Shown here: positions 1 to 9,111 of the stretch, piece by piece
Layout of the letters: every line of letters begins with the position of its first letter
Position numbering within the stretch: position 1 is the first letter of the stretch
Origin: Thalassiosira profunda
Taxonomy: Eukaryota > Bacillariophyta > Thalassiosirophyceae > Thalassiosirales > Thalassiosiraceae
Reading direction: 5' to 3'
Assembly (NCBI GenBank): GCA_036939355.1
Contig: JALLAP010000933.1
Span: 1 to 16,345 of the forward strand
Length of the DNA stretch: 16,345 nt
Notes under the pieces: generated by a model
What the model was told of the DNA's origin: nothing
Database searches by the model: none
The model's input: the letters and a program-made list of their open reading frames with translations, nothing else
Made by a program: the position numbers and the translations under genes

Positions 1-2601
1 GTATATCTTTCGGCGGAACACTTTCCCCTCCATGAGCACGTTGGGCTTCAGATTGACGGCGATCTTTTCGTGGGCGCCCTCTGCGAAATGAAAGTCCTTC
101 AGGACGCCCGCCTGGTAGGCGATGCTCACCGCCGTGTTGGGACTGTCGCCCGTGACCATTCGCACGTCGATGCCGGCCTCGTAGCACTTCTCAATCGCTT
201 TGGGAACCTCTGCCCGCAACGGATCCTCGATACCAACCATCGCCACGAAGGTTAGGTCTGTCTCGACCTCGAGCGCTTCCGATCCGTCCGCGTTGAGAAT
301 GCTGTCGCTCTTGGCGTCAAAGTCAGTGCCGGCGGGAAGGTCTCGGTACGCGAGCGCCAGCGTCCTCATGCCGCGGCGCGCGTACGTCTCGCCAACCTGC
401 AAGATATCCCGCCGCACGTCATCGTTCACCGCCGCAATACCGTCAGCTTTCGTCAGCTGAGTGGTGCACCTCGCGATCAGCACCTCCGAGGCTCCCTTGC
501 AATAGATGCAGTAGCCGCCCCCCATCATTGGAACTGCCCAGCTCATCATCTTCCGCGCACTCGAGAAGTTGATCTGCTTTCCCTCCACGAGGAAATCCGC
601 CAATTCGCCCTTGTCGGTCCGGCCGCGCGTGCTCTCGCGAATGTCCTGGTAGTTGTCGCCCAGGGTGCACGCGAAGACGAGGAGCGCGACCTCGGTAGGA
701 TTGCCGGTGGAGGCCCGGATTCCCCGCCCATCGTCGCTCATTTCGACGGTCGTTTCGTCCATCGTGTTGATGGCGATCAGCGTCGATACCAGTTCGAGTG
801 TGGACGCTTTTGGCCGATCCGTGCTCCCCTTCACAAACTCTCCCAAAGTCATGGCCGGATCGGTACAGCTGAAATCGTGAGCATTCACGAACACCGAGCG
901 CGCCGTCATTTTGTTGGCCGTAAGAGTCCCGGTCTTGTCCGTGCAAATGGTCGTTGCGCACCCCATCGTCTCGCACGCGTCCAAGTGCTTTACTAGATTC
1001 TGCTCCTTCATCATCTTGTTCGACGAGAACGCGAGGGCGAGCGTCACGGCCAGCGGCAATCCCTCCGGAACGGCCACGGCCAGGACCGTAATCGCCGTAA
1101 CAATGTACTCGATGAGAACATCCCTGGGATCCTCGTCGCCGAACGCAAAGCCCTTGATGCAGTTCACGACCAACGACAGGAGGGCGGCACACATTCCGGC
1201 AATGCCAATCTTCTTGGCAATTATCTCCAGCTTGGTGAACAGCGGGCCCTCGTCGTCGCCGTCGAGGCCCTCGCTGTCGTGATCAGAACTCTCGTACACC
1301 TGCGCCTTGATCTTTCCCGCGACGCTGTTGACGCCCACGGCAATGACCACCATCTTCACACTCCCCTGCACGGCCGTGGTGCCGCTCAGCACAATGTCCC
1401 CAGGGCGCTTGGCGATCAACACCGACTCCCCTGTCAACGAACTCTCATCGATTTTCAGTCCCCCACTGATTGGAGGTCCCAGCACCACGCAATCGGCCGG
1501 GATGCTCGCCAGGTTGTGCGAATTGACGCTCAAGATGTCCCCCACGACAATGTCGTCGTCGATGACGCTGACCTGATGTCCGTTCCGAATGACCACCTTG
1601 GTGTTCGTCTCGTGCAAGCTCCGCGTCAATCGCACAAAGGCAAACTGCTTGTGGTAGTCGATCGTCGCCGTGACCAGCACCACGATCAGGACGGCCAGCA
1701 AAATGGCCGCCCCCTCGAGCCAGCACGCGCCGCAGCTTTCTCCGTCCTCCAGTCCGATGGTGGTCTCCACTGACAGGCCAATTATGCCTAGAATGATGAG
1801 CATGATCAGCACGAAATCCTGCACGGCGAGCCAGCACAGCTTCAGGAAGGAATCGAGCTTCTTGTCGGCAATGGCATTGGTTCCAAAGGCCTCCCGGCGG
1901 AAGTCGACGTCGGACGGATCGTCCGAAATGCCCTCGTCGGGCCTGGAGCGCAGGACGACCGTGGCCAGGGCGTTGGCGGCCAATTCCAAATCGCGTTTGT
2001 GCACGTCGCTCTTCGGGTTGCGCTTGTCGTGCGCCCTTTCATCATCTTCGTCCGTGCCGATGCGCTTTACCAGGGCCTCGATTTGCAATCGGGCGCTCTT
2101 TAGATCCTCCTCCTCCCCGGGCTTGCAGGGGGGCAGGTTCTGCGCCGCCTTCTCCAGCACCCGGGCGAGGGCGCCGTGGGTGCGCTCGTTGCTCAAGTCG
2201 GATAGATCTTTTGCAGTAATTGCAAAGGGAGCGCCGGGTTCGGCGTCCACCTTTGCAAACGCTTGGGCTATGGCCGACCCGGCCGATTGGATTGACCGTA
2301 GCGAGCCCTCGACGAGCTCGGCCAGCCCCCCGAAGCGGGGAGAGGACGGTGCATGTGCAAGAGCCTCCCCGTTGGTAGTGTCGGCCGCAATTTCTGTAGA
2401 TTCGTCCGCGTCGCCCAACGCCACCTCCAGCGGCTTGGACGCCTTTCCCTCCTGTTGCAAGTTGGCGTGATGGCTCGTCTCCTCGTTCTCGCTCATCGGG
2501 GCTTCACCACCAGCCCCCGTCGATGTCCCCATCGCCTCCTCCATTGCAAATGTTACGGCTTGTTCGGCTACGATGTTGTGAGTTGGATGCGTCTTGACCA
2601 T
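1..2601 (-). CDS. Type IIB (PMCA/ACA-like) Ca2+-transporting P-type ATPase, 3'-truncated by window edge
   Basis: Pumps Ca2+ out of the cytosol, forming an aspartyl phosphate from ATP. One uninterrupted frame of 867 codons runs off the left edge. Numbered from the ATG at 2601: a polar N-terminus of about 255 residues; TM1 from about W257 and TM2 from about W294; the actuator motif TGES at 390-393; PEGLP at 512-516 in TM4; the phosphorylation motif DKTGTLT with D555; the nucleotide-binding KGASE at 702; and VTGDS with T817. PEGLPLAVTLALA and the DKTGT context are typical of type IIB pumps. The hinge TGDGxNDxP and TM5-10 lie outside the window. A TGA lies in frame just upstream of the 2601 ATG. 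A second in-frame ATG at 2544 (M20) could be the real start. The N-terminus may be regulatory, as in plant ACA pumps, but I see no clear calmodulin site. Plasma membrane or an endomembrane is likely. Family call very sure; start uncertain. Confidence 0.95.
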   Translation of the reverse strand, partial: MVKTHPTHNIVAEQAVTFAMEEAMGTSTGAGGEAPMSENEETSHHANLQQEGKASKPLEVALGDADESTEIAADTTNGEALAHAPSSPRFGGLAELVEGSLRSIQSAGSAIAQAFAKVDAEPGAPFAITAKDLSDLSNERTHGALARVLEKAAQNLPPCKPGEEEDLKSARLQIEALVKRIGTDEDDERAHDKRNPKSDVHKRDLELAANALATVVLRSRPDEGISDDPSDVDFRREAFGTNAIADKKLDSFLKLCWLAVQDFVLIMLIILGIIGLSVETTIGLEDGESCGACWLEGAAILLAVLIVVLVTATIDYHKQFAFVRLTRSLHETNTKVVIRNGHQVSVIDDDIVVGDILSVNSHNLASIPADCVVLGPPISGGLKIDESSLTGESVLIAKRPGDIVLSGTTAVQGSVKMVVIAVGVNSVAGKIKAQVYESSDHDSEGLDGDDEGPLFTKLEIIAKKIGIAGMCAALLSLVVNCIKGFAFGDEDPRDVLIEYIVTAITVLAVAVPEGLPLAVTLALAFSSNKMMKEQNLVKHLDACETMGCATTICTDKTGTLTANKMTARSVFVNAHDFSCTDPAMTLGEFVKGSTDRPKASTLELVSTLIAINTMDETTVEMSDDGRGIRASTGNPTEVALLVFACTLGDNYQDIRESTRGRTDKGELADFLVEGKQINFSSARKMMSWAVPMMGGGYCIYCKGASEVLIARCTTQLTKADGIAAVNDDVRRDILQVGETYARRGMRTLALAYRDLPAGTDFDAKSDSILNADGSEALEVETDLTFVAMVGIEDPLRAEVPKAIEKCYEAGIDVRMVTGDSPNTAVSIAYQAGVLKDFHFAEGAHEKIAVNLKPNVLMEGKVFRRKIY

Positions 2602-3014
2602 CGATCCTCGGACCTCTCACGAGCAAATGAGGAGACTCCGCCCGGCCTCCGCCTTCATCTCCAGCGCGTCGCCTTCAGCTTCCCGAAGAGGCGGGCAGGA
2701 ATCGAGAGAGCAAAGACGTGCGCAAAAAGAACAAAGGGGCGTCAAAGTGGCGGGAAATCGAGAAAAGATCTTTGTGTCCGGCTGTGTCCGATTCTGTCCA
2801 CTTTCGGTGCGTTGGAGCGGAGCCGGCGGAGGTGCGGCTCTGCCCCTGACAATGATGTGATTATGGGTGGCGGTGTCCCTGCTTTCGGGAGAGGATCGAG
2901 CAATGCAACTACAAAGCCCAGGATATCCCTCATTCAACTTTGCAAATAGGAAGACAGAGGCGGGCTATCACCTACGCGGGCGTCGACCTCCATAAGAGCA
3001 ATGACGACGGCACA
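2602..3014. promoter_or_regulatory. Shared divergent 5' region between Ca2+-ATPase and secreted-protein genes
   Basis: This 413-nt spacer separates two head-to-head genes, so it must hold both 5' UTRs and promoters. I see no convincing TATA box and no ORF of substance. The palindrome TTGCAA occurs at 2940-2945, about 70 nt upstream of the plus-strand ATG, and again at 2544-2549, at the second possible ATPase start. Promoter role is inferred from position only. Confidence 0.5.
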
Positions 3015-4502
3015 ATGACGAGGCAATCCAACCGCATGACACGTCATATGCGCCAAACCTCCCTCGCGGCCGCGGCGCTCCTGCTGGCCGCGCTGGCCGA
3101 AGTGGCCGAGGGCCGGGTGTGGTGGAGCCTTGAGGTGCCTGCCCTCGACAGCATTCGTGACGCCGACCCGCTCTTCGGGCCGTCGGGGGCCTCGCTTCTG
3201 CTGGAGGATGCCGGCTTCCTGCGCGCAGGAGCGTTGGCGAGCGTCAAGGCTGGGCCCAAAGTCCGGGAAGACGTGATGGATGCGGCAACGACGTACTCGA
3301 CTCCGGCCCCTTCCGACTGGCCCACCACGGCGCCTCCCACGATTGCACCGACGACGAGCAGTTCTGCCGGCGGGAGCGCTGGCAGCTCGACCGAGGTGAC
3401 CACCCTGCCGCCGGTCCAGAAGGTCGGTCCGTTCCCCACCGATACTCCCACCCCCACCACGCCTGCACCGTCCTTCTCTCCTTCGTCCTCTCCCACCTTC
3501 TCTCCCTCTGGACTTTACGAGGCCGCGAATGGGGGCTGCCTGCCAAACCACAGCCTGCATCGTCTGTGGCTCTATGATTCCGCCGACGACGGGTGGGGCT
3601 CGACCACGCTCGTCGTCAAGGAGATTGGCAAAGGCGTGGAAGATGCCGCGTTCGTAGGAACCTTAAACGCCATGGGAGACGTGATGCGATACGAAGCTGG
3701 CACAAACGAAGCTGGCACAAATGTTATGGGCGTCTCTCACGCCAAGACTTTCCAGAGAGATGTCGATGGGAGGAAGCTGGACATGATGACGCTGGGCGGG
3801 AGCATCACCGGACCGGCCGGAACGATCACATGGGACGCGAACGGGGAGGTCGAGATCCTGGGACCGGACGAGATTGACTCGGAGGTGGTGGGCGGAGAGG
3901 ATGCCGGTTCGAACCCGGTCAACAACTCGCCTGAGAAGGGCTTGGTGTCAGGGAGCAGTGGTACGATCACTTGGGGCAACAAGTTTGGCGAAAAACAAGA
4001 CGACGAGGATGAGAGCAATGCAAGTGATTCCGAGCCCAATGCCCGTGGCAGTGGTGGAAACAGCCCAGCGAATAGAAGCGATGTCGGTCCTCCTTCGGCG
4101 AAGGAATGGACGTATCTGTGCTTGAGACAAGACGCCTGCTACAACGCTAAAATCTCGGGCGGCACCTTCCTCCACGAGACACGGTGGGAGATAACACGGG
4201 TGGAGCTGGGCACCGGAGACAACGTTGGGCTGGTGGCCAAGGGCGTTGGCGGAGGCACCGGAACGTGCGAGTTCAGTCTTGACGGCAGCTGTGCTGCTCA
4301 GACTTGCGATGGATCCATCCAGAGCCTCCGTCCCACTGACAGCCCGACCGAGGTTCCCAGCCAGAATCCTTCTGGGGTGCCCACAGCGAAGCCGACCAAC
4401 AAGCCGGTGCTCGCGAGGAAGGCAGATACCCCCGCGCCTACGTTGATTTTACCGCAAGACAAGCCATTTGGCTTTGGCATCGAGAAGTACAATAATCCGT
4501 GA
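3015..4502 (+). CDS. Secreted Pro/Ser/Thr-rich protein with DDGWG / CLxxxxCY domain
   Basis: Predicted 495-residue secreted or cell-surface protein; molecular function unknown. The N-terminus is a clear signal peptide: basic residues, then an Ala/Leu core ending near AEVAEG at about residue 34. A Pro/Ser/Thr-rich linker (roughly residues 95-175) looks like an O-glycosylated spacer. Then comes DSADDGWG (188-195) and, much later, CLRQDACY (from C369) followed by SGGTFLHETRWEI. Both halves match a domain often seen in diatom and oomycete secreted proteins (pattern DxxGDGW...CLxDGCYxxxxxGG...W). Between them lies a Gly/Ser/acidic stretch with two GTITW repeats (about 261-320). The C-terminus has a Pro/Thr-rich tail with PTxxP-type spacing. 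ATGs at 3036 and 3048 are in frame and would also leave a signal peptide, so the start is uncertain. It converges on the next gene with 44 nt between stops. A cell-wall or frustule-associated role is only a guess. Confidence 0.75.
   Translation: MTRQSNRMTRHMRQTSLAAAALLLAALAEVAEGRVWWSLEVPALDSIRDADPLFGPSGASLLLEDAGFLRAGALASVKAGPKVREDVMDAATTYSTPAPSDWPTTAPPTIAPTTSSSAGGSAGSSTEVTTLPPVQKVGPFPTDTPTPTTPAPSFSPSSSPTFSPSGLYEAANGGCLPNHSLHRLWLYDSADDGWGSTTLVVKEIGKGVEDAAFVGTLNAMGDVMRYEAGTNEAGTNVMGVSHAKTFQRDVDGRKLDMMTLGGSITGPAGTITWDANGEVEILGPDEIDSEVVGGEDAGSNPVNNSPEKGLVSGSSGTITWGNKFGEKQDDEDESNASDSEPNARGSGGNSPANRSDVGPPSAKEWTYLCLRQDACYNAKISGGTFLHETRWEITRVELGTGDNVGLVAKGVGGGTGTCEFSLDGSCAAQTCDGSIQSLRPTDSPTEVPSQNPSGVPTAKPTNKPVLARKADTPAPTLILPQDKPFGFGIEKYNNP
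3693..3722 (+). repeat. Tandem 15-nt direct repeat encoding EAGTN twice
   Basis: Two adjacent 15-nt units (3693-3707 and 3708-3722) differ only at the last base, which is silent (aac/aat), and encode EAGTN-EAGTN in frame. It looks like a recent small in-frame duplication in the linker between DDGWG and CLRQDACY of the secreted protein. Confidence 0.9.
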
Positions 4503-4546
4503 CAGCTCCTCCGCCGGCATGTGGCATTTGACAGATGTGTTAACTT

Positions 4547-6525
4547 TTATAAGAACAGTGAGAATGCCGTCGCCACCTCTGCCATCGCCGATGCGGCCGC
4601 ATCGTGGGCTGCCTCCGATGACGAAGATATTGAGTCGCTGATGTCCGAAACTACGCCCGCTGCGCTCACCACGATATTTCCAAGGCCTTCCGGAGCCTCG
4701 GCGCTCGCTACCGCGCCCACCAGCTCTCCGTTGCTAATCGAGCTAGATGCCACTTCTATCGCATCAGGTATAGGATCAGGCGCGTGTTGCGATGCATCGG
4801 CAGCGCTCGCCATGGCATCGCCTAGGCGCTCGCCGCCGTGATCTGCGCTGACGAGAGCAGTTGTTTCTGGTACTTCGGGAACGTCCGTGCTTTCGACGCC
4901 CCCACTGCCATCTATGCTGGCCGTTGATATTGACTCTGATGGCTCGCTTCCTGCAGATGAAGAGTCCACCGTGATCTCCGCTTTGGTCTCTGCCAAATCT
5001 TCCTTTTCCACAGTCTCTGCCACACTGCTCTTCTCCTCTGCCGCCTCCTTCGCCGCGTCTATTGAGTCCCCCACTTCCTTAGCTTCGTTCTCGATCTTTT
5101 CGACCGCGTCCATCACGCTCTCGGACGCCTCCCCCTCCACCGCATCGGCAGTCTTGCCAACTGCCCCGGTCACCGATTCTAAAAGATCGTTTACCTCTAC
5201 TGACGAACGTTCGAGCGCTGCCAAAGCCTCTTGGTCGTTTGAGGAATCCTCTTCGATCGCTTTGGCCAGCCGTTCCGCGGTCGTGGCATCCACCTGTATT
5301 TCCTTTGCGTCCTTTGTCAGCGCCTCTGCCAACGAGTTAGCATCGCCACCATGCGACTCTTGAATCGAATCCTTCGCCGCTCGCACAGACTTGACCGAAT
5401 CGGCCGCCTTCTCGTCCATAGCCATCACGGCCTCGGCCTCAAGCCCTACCTTCTGCCTCACGGCATCCGCAATGCTTTCCGTGGCGCCGAGATCTTCCTT
5501 CACAATGGCTGCCGCCTGATCGACGGTGGACGAGACGGCGTCGACTGCTGCTCCACCCTCTGTGCCCTTCAGTTGTTCGGTGAGCGATTCCGTCGCATCG
5601 ATGGCCTGCGAGAGGCGATCGCCCGTCTTTTCGAGCTCGGTCATGATCCTCGCATCTTCAATTGATATTTCCTTGGCCGTCTTGGCCACCGAGTCGGCCA
5701 CCTTGATCGATTCCTCAATGTTTCTCGCCTTATCCTCCAGCTTCTCTGTCAATGCCGTTTTCGTGGATTCGCTGAGTCCTTCCTTTGAAGCAACAGTGGC
5801 AATCGCGGACTGTACTACTTCCTCGGCCGCTTCGAGCGAGGACACTACGCCCTCCACAACCTTTTCGAGATCTGTGGAACCCGGAGAGAAGCAAGTTAGT
5901 TGGGGATACATGGCAGATGAGGGGCAACCCTCTTCAACACCACTCACCCTTCTCTACCATCACGTCCGCACCCACCACCTTTACGATGCATTGGTTGGAG
6001 CAGTATACAAAAATCAGTGACATATGATATGCACATCAAATGCAGTGTATGCACAAGATGTGAGCATATAACTCTCAAATTTCGCCTCACCTTCTCCGCC
6101 GCCTCCTCCACGATCTTGGCCGCCTTGACCTCGTCGATTTCGTGCCGGATCTCCCAAATCTCGTCGACCAGCCGCTTCCCCGTCTCGGCCATGCTGTGAA
6201 ATCCTTCCTTGAGCAAATAGTCATCTTCCCCTTGAGATATGACGCTCTCGGCATTTTCCTCGGCCGACCGAGCTCCGCGTACGATTCTCTCGGCCGCTTC
6301 GAGCTCGTCGGAGAGAAACTTGCCGATGCCTTGCTTGTTTACATTTGACCACTCTTCTTGGACGTTCTTGAGACGTTCACTGAGCGATTCGTCGGAGGGG
6401 TAGAACGCAAGCTGCGTTTTTTGTGCTCGCTGCCGGTGGAGGGGGACGAAGGCCACCGCCGTTGACAACGAGAGGGCGGATGTGACGCCCAGGACGAAGC
6501 GGATGGCCGACGGGTGGATCTTCAT
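4547..6525 (-). CDS. Plastid-targeted acidic, Ala/Glu/Ser-rich helical protein (three exons)
   Basis: Exons, in transcript order, are 6525-6091, 5978-5948 and 5871-4547, giving 1791 nt and 596 residues. Donors are GTGAGG and GTGAGT; acceptors are AAAG and CACAG. Phases agree (0, then 1), with Asp156 split across the second junction. The N-terminus has a signal peptide ending AVA|FVP (A25/F26), followed by a basic stretch. This is the ASAFAP-type bipartite presequence of diatom plastid proteins, so import into the complex plastid is inferred. The mature part is nearly all predicted helix: charged and coiled-coil-like at first (about 45-450), then Ser/Ala-rich with acidic patches and a Pro-containing hinge. 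No enzyme motif or known domain was recognised. The overall style resembles helical structural, membrane-associated or LEA-like proteins, but that is weak. It shares its upstream region with the J-domain gene at 6939. Targeting and splice model are fairly sure; function unknown. Confidence 0.82.
5872..5947 (-). other. Intron 2 of the plastid-targeted protein gene (76 nt)
   Basis: On the minus strand it starts GTGAGTGG and ends with a pyrimidine-rich stretch and CCACAG. It contains CTAAC about 25 nt before the acceptor, a good branch-point match. It is phase 1 and contains an in-frame stop if retained. Confidence 0.85.
5948..5978 (-). other. 31-nt microexon (exon 2) of the plastid-targeted protein gene
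   Basis: It encodes VVGADVMVEK plus the first base of Asp156. It is needed because exon 1 ends in phase 0 and exon 3 begins in phase 1; only an exon of 3n+1 nt between them keeps the frame. It is followed by a strong GTGAGT donor. Confidence 0.72.
5979..6090 (-). other. Intron 1 of the plastid-targeted protein gene (112 nt)
   Basis: On the minus strand it begins GTGAGG after a GAGAAG exon end and finishes GTAAAG before GTGGTG. It is phase 0. The interior is AT-rich compared with the exons. The acceptor has a weak pyrimidine tract, so this is the less certain of the gene's two introns. Confidence 0.7.
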
Positions 6526-6938
6526 TGCGAGGCCGGACGTGCTTAGATAATGGGTGTTGGCCGCCGCGTCTCTAGGGGGCGAAGGACGTCGCCATTTTGC
6601 AAAGAACTAACAAACAACTCGCTTTGGCTTTGGATCGAGCCGAGAGAGATCCAGATGACGTGGCATACTAATTCCTATGAACGATGAGGCACCTCCGAAA
6701 TTTGATCGCTTTCCACGATTCACCGACTCCCCGCCCGACGACTCCACGCAGCTCCACGCACCCTCCACCTCAAACAGTTGCGTTGAGACGTTGCCCAGTC
6801 TCGCCAGGGGGAGAAGTGCACTGCGTAGGGGGGGTGTGGTGCTGGCTGATTTGTTCGGCGCGCGCTTCGTTTCGGTGGACATACTAGGTGCACCTCTTTC
6901 ACCTGCACCGACAGCGTTGGACATTGCAAAAACAAAAT
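6526..6938. promoter_or_regulatory. Shared divergent 5' region between plastid-protein and J-domain genes
   Basis: This 413-nt head-to-head spacer carries TTGCAA twice, one near each gene: 6597-6602, about 72 nt upstream of the minus-strand ATG, and 6924-6929, 10 nt upstream of the plus-strand ATG. No credible extra ORF or RNA gene was seen. Regulatory role is inferred from position. Confidence 0.5.
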
Positions 6939-8814
6939 ATGAGGTTCGACCTCGCCTTCTTCCTGTGCTGCTGCCGCTCCTTCCTCTCCTCCGCGGGCCG
7001 CGACGAGGATGAGTCCTTCTACGACCTCCTCGGAGTGGAACCCGACGCCACCCCGGAGGAGCTGAAGCGGGCCTACAAGCGCCAATCGCTGCTGATGCAC
7101 CCGGACAAATTGGCGCAGAAGGGGCAGGCCGTGACCCCGGCGGATAGAGACCGGTTCACCCACATGCGTCACGCCTATGAAGTGCTGTCGGATCCGCGGC
7201 GGAGGGAGACGTACGACGCCATCGGCGAGCGGGGGATGAAGTGGGTGGAGGAGCCGTTGAGCGTGGATCCCCAGGAGTTGGCGCACAACTTCGCCACCTC
7301 GTCGATACTGGATCGGAGCAAGATCTTCGCCATTTTCCTCTTCATTTACGTGGCGGTGTTCGTCCTCCCGATTGTGGTGTGCCTCATGGCCGACGGGACG
7401 CTGGGCGAGGGGGCGAAGTGGGTGTCGGTCTTGACTCCGCTCTGGGTATGGGACGTGTTCATCCTCTTTTACCACTCGCGGGTGATTTTGATGGGCCCGA
7501 TCAAGCGTCCGGATCACATCCCGGAAGAGGAATGGATCGATCCCCTGCCCATGTGGAAGCGCGTCACGGCCATGGTGCGGTTCGGATGCCTCGTGTTGTT
7601 TCAGGTGCTGCTGGCGTTGCAGCTGGATGGGTACATTGCCCTTCTGTGGTCCTTGGTCTTCATCCCACTGTACATGTGGGAGGCAATTGCCTTGAGACGA
7701 AAGGTTATCATTGCCAACGTGAGCATTGTTACGCACGATGAGTTGGAGCTGGCCATTGGCAAGCAGTTTTCTGACCTGTCTCCGGCCGAGAAGGAAGACG
7801 TCCACCGACGGTACATTGTCGTCCCTGCCAAGACCGGTGCAATCTACGATGCTGCCTGTCGGTTAATCGAAGATGCCAAAATGGACATTGTCAGAATCTT
7901 GGCCCGCGTCATTTTCACTGTGTTGCTGGTGGTGAATTTGGATCTAGGCCTGGATTGGAGCTGGTGGCTGGTCTTTATCCCGATATTTCTGCTGGTGCTG
8001 TGCATCGTGGGATCGGCATTCAGAGGATTCTCCCGGACGCAGGCCGAGGCCGTGAAGAGAGATCCGGCGATGTTTGGATTGGATCCTACTAGCGAGGAGA
8101 GTGGAGCGTATGCCAACATGGACGAGCCATTGACGGACGAGGAGAGGGAGGAACTCAAAACACGAGTGGCACAATCGGCATACCGGGCGGCGGGGACCTG
8201 CGCTTCGCAGTGCTTCTTCGTTGTCTTGCTGTGCATCTTCATTGCCAAAATCGAAGGTGCGGACTACTCCTACTTGCTGATCATATCTCCGTTCCTGGCT
8301 GCCGGGGGCGTCGTCCTGTGCTGCTTGTGTTGCACAATCTTCTGCATTTCGGAGGTGGATGAGAATGCCGGCATGGTCGAGTTTGATACGGCAGTCAATA
8401 GGGCGGCCTCTGGCTACGGTGCAACCGAAAGTGAAGGTGCTGGCAACAATAGATATAAACCGCCAACGGCGCAGCAGGGCAGCGCATCCGATGGAACTGC
8501 GGCAGAGAGCGAGGAGGGCACGGCATCATCGGAGACAAAACCTCCGCCGATGTCCACATGGGACCCCGAGCGGGGAGAGCTCTGGCAGAATGCAACAGCA
8601 GACGAGGGTGAAACAGCAGCAGAAACCGAANTGGGACCCCGAGCGGGGAGAGCTCTGGCAGAATGCAACAGCAGACGAGGGTGAAACAGCAGCAGAAACC
8701 GAAGGACAAGGAACACCAACAGCTGCTGCTGCCATTGACGAGGAGCAGCCAAAGACAGTGGAGCCGAATCCCTCGATAACGAGCGTGACGTCGAGCCAAT
8801 GCGACCTCGATTAA
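6939..8814 (+). CDS. J-domain (DnaJ/Hsp40) protein fused to an eight-helix TMEM185-like membrane region
   Basis: After removing one 72-nt assembly duplication plus N, the product is 600 residues (6939-8630 joined to 8704-8814). A short hydrophobic, Cys-containing N-terminus (1-20) is followed by a J domain at about 27-95 with HPD at 54-56, the motif that stimulates Hsp70 ATPase. No Gly/Phe region or zinc finger follows, so it is a class C J protein. Then come about eight membrane segments (roughly 127-150, 160-180, 213-229, 231-250, 322-337, 340-360, 423-437, 443-470) arranged as four two-helix repeats. Each repeat has an aromatic-hydrophobic-Pro motif: SVLTPLWVW, LVFIPLYMW, LVFIPIFLL and LIISPFLAA. 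This resembles the Tmemb_185A (TMEM185/fragile-X-F-associated) family. The C-terminal tail (from about 475) is acidic and low in complexity. Recruitment of Hsp70 to a membrane is inferred. ATG chosen as the first in-frame one. Confidence 0.88.
8559..8703. repeat. 72-nt perfect direct duplication around a single N (assembly join)
   Basis: Positions 8559-8630 and 8632-8703 are identical, with N at 8631. Keeping both copies shifts the frame by 73 nt; keeping one restores an open frame to the stop at 8812-8814. This is best explained as two contig ends that overlap but were joined by an N instead of being merged. Confidence 0.92.
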
Positions 8815-9111
8815 TGACAAGTACTTAATAATGGCTTGGCATCTTCTTCTTCTTGATTGGACAGGTCCGATTATTGGTGCAAAGTGTTACTGATGAGTTA
8901 ATTGATATTTGGCACAGTGCGTGTGCACTGGCGCCTTCCTCGCCGGAAATCTCAACACTGCCTCACAGCAATCTCATTCTGTCTCCCCACCCGTTAACCT
9001 TGAACACACACGCTTCTTTTCCTGGCCCCTAAACACATACCACAAAACACCTCTAGCGTAGCCTTCCGCCGACCGTAGCTTTCTCGGACAATGCCGCCCA
9101 TCCTTTCTTTT
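8815..9111. other. Convergent 3' spacer between J-domain and elongase genes
   Basis: These 297 nt lie between two converging stop codons and are more AT-rich than the coding parts. They must hold both 3' UTRs and polyadenylation sites. I see no ORF, RNA gene or hairpin that stands out. Confidence 0.6.

Noticed and set aside
2940..3014. Longer N-terminus for the secreted protein starting at TTG 2940
   Set aside because: Nuclear genes of this kind start at ATG. Adding 25 residues would bury the signal peptide.
4503..4546. Small RNA or terminator between convergent genes
   Set aside because: Only 44 nt and no convincing stem-loop; it is simply the gap between two stop codons.
5872..6090. A single intron joining exon 1 directly to exon 3 of the plastid-protein gene
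   Set aside because: Phase 0 to phase 1 gives an early stop; the two-intron model with a 31-nt exon keeps the frame and uses a better GTGAGT donor.
6720..7805. Minus-strand open frame of about 360 codons opposite the J-domain gene
   Set aside because: His/Arg/Gln-rich composition without any domain, and it covers the J domain on the other strand. It is a shadow frame.
8559..8703. Frameshift or pseudogene reading of the J-domain gene
   Set aside because: The break is produced only by the duplicated 72 nt plus N; one copy gives an intact 600-residue protein.
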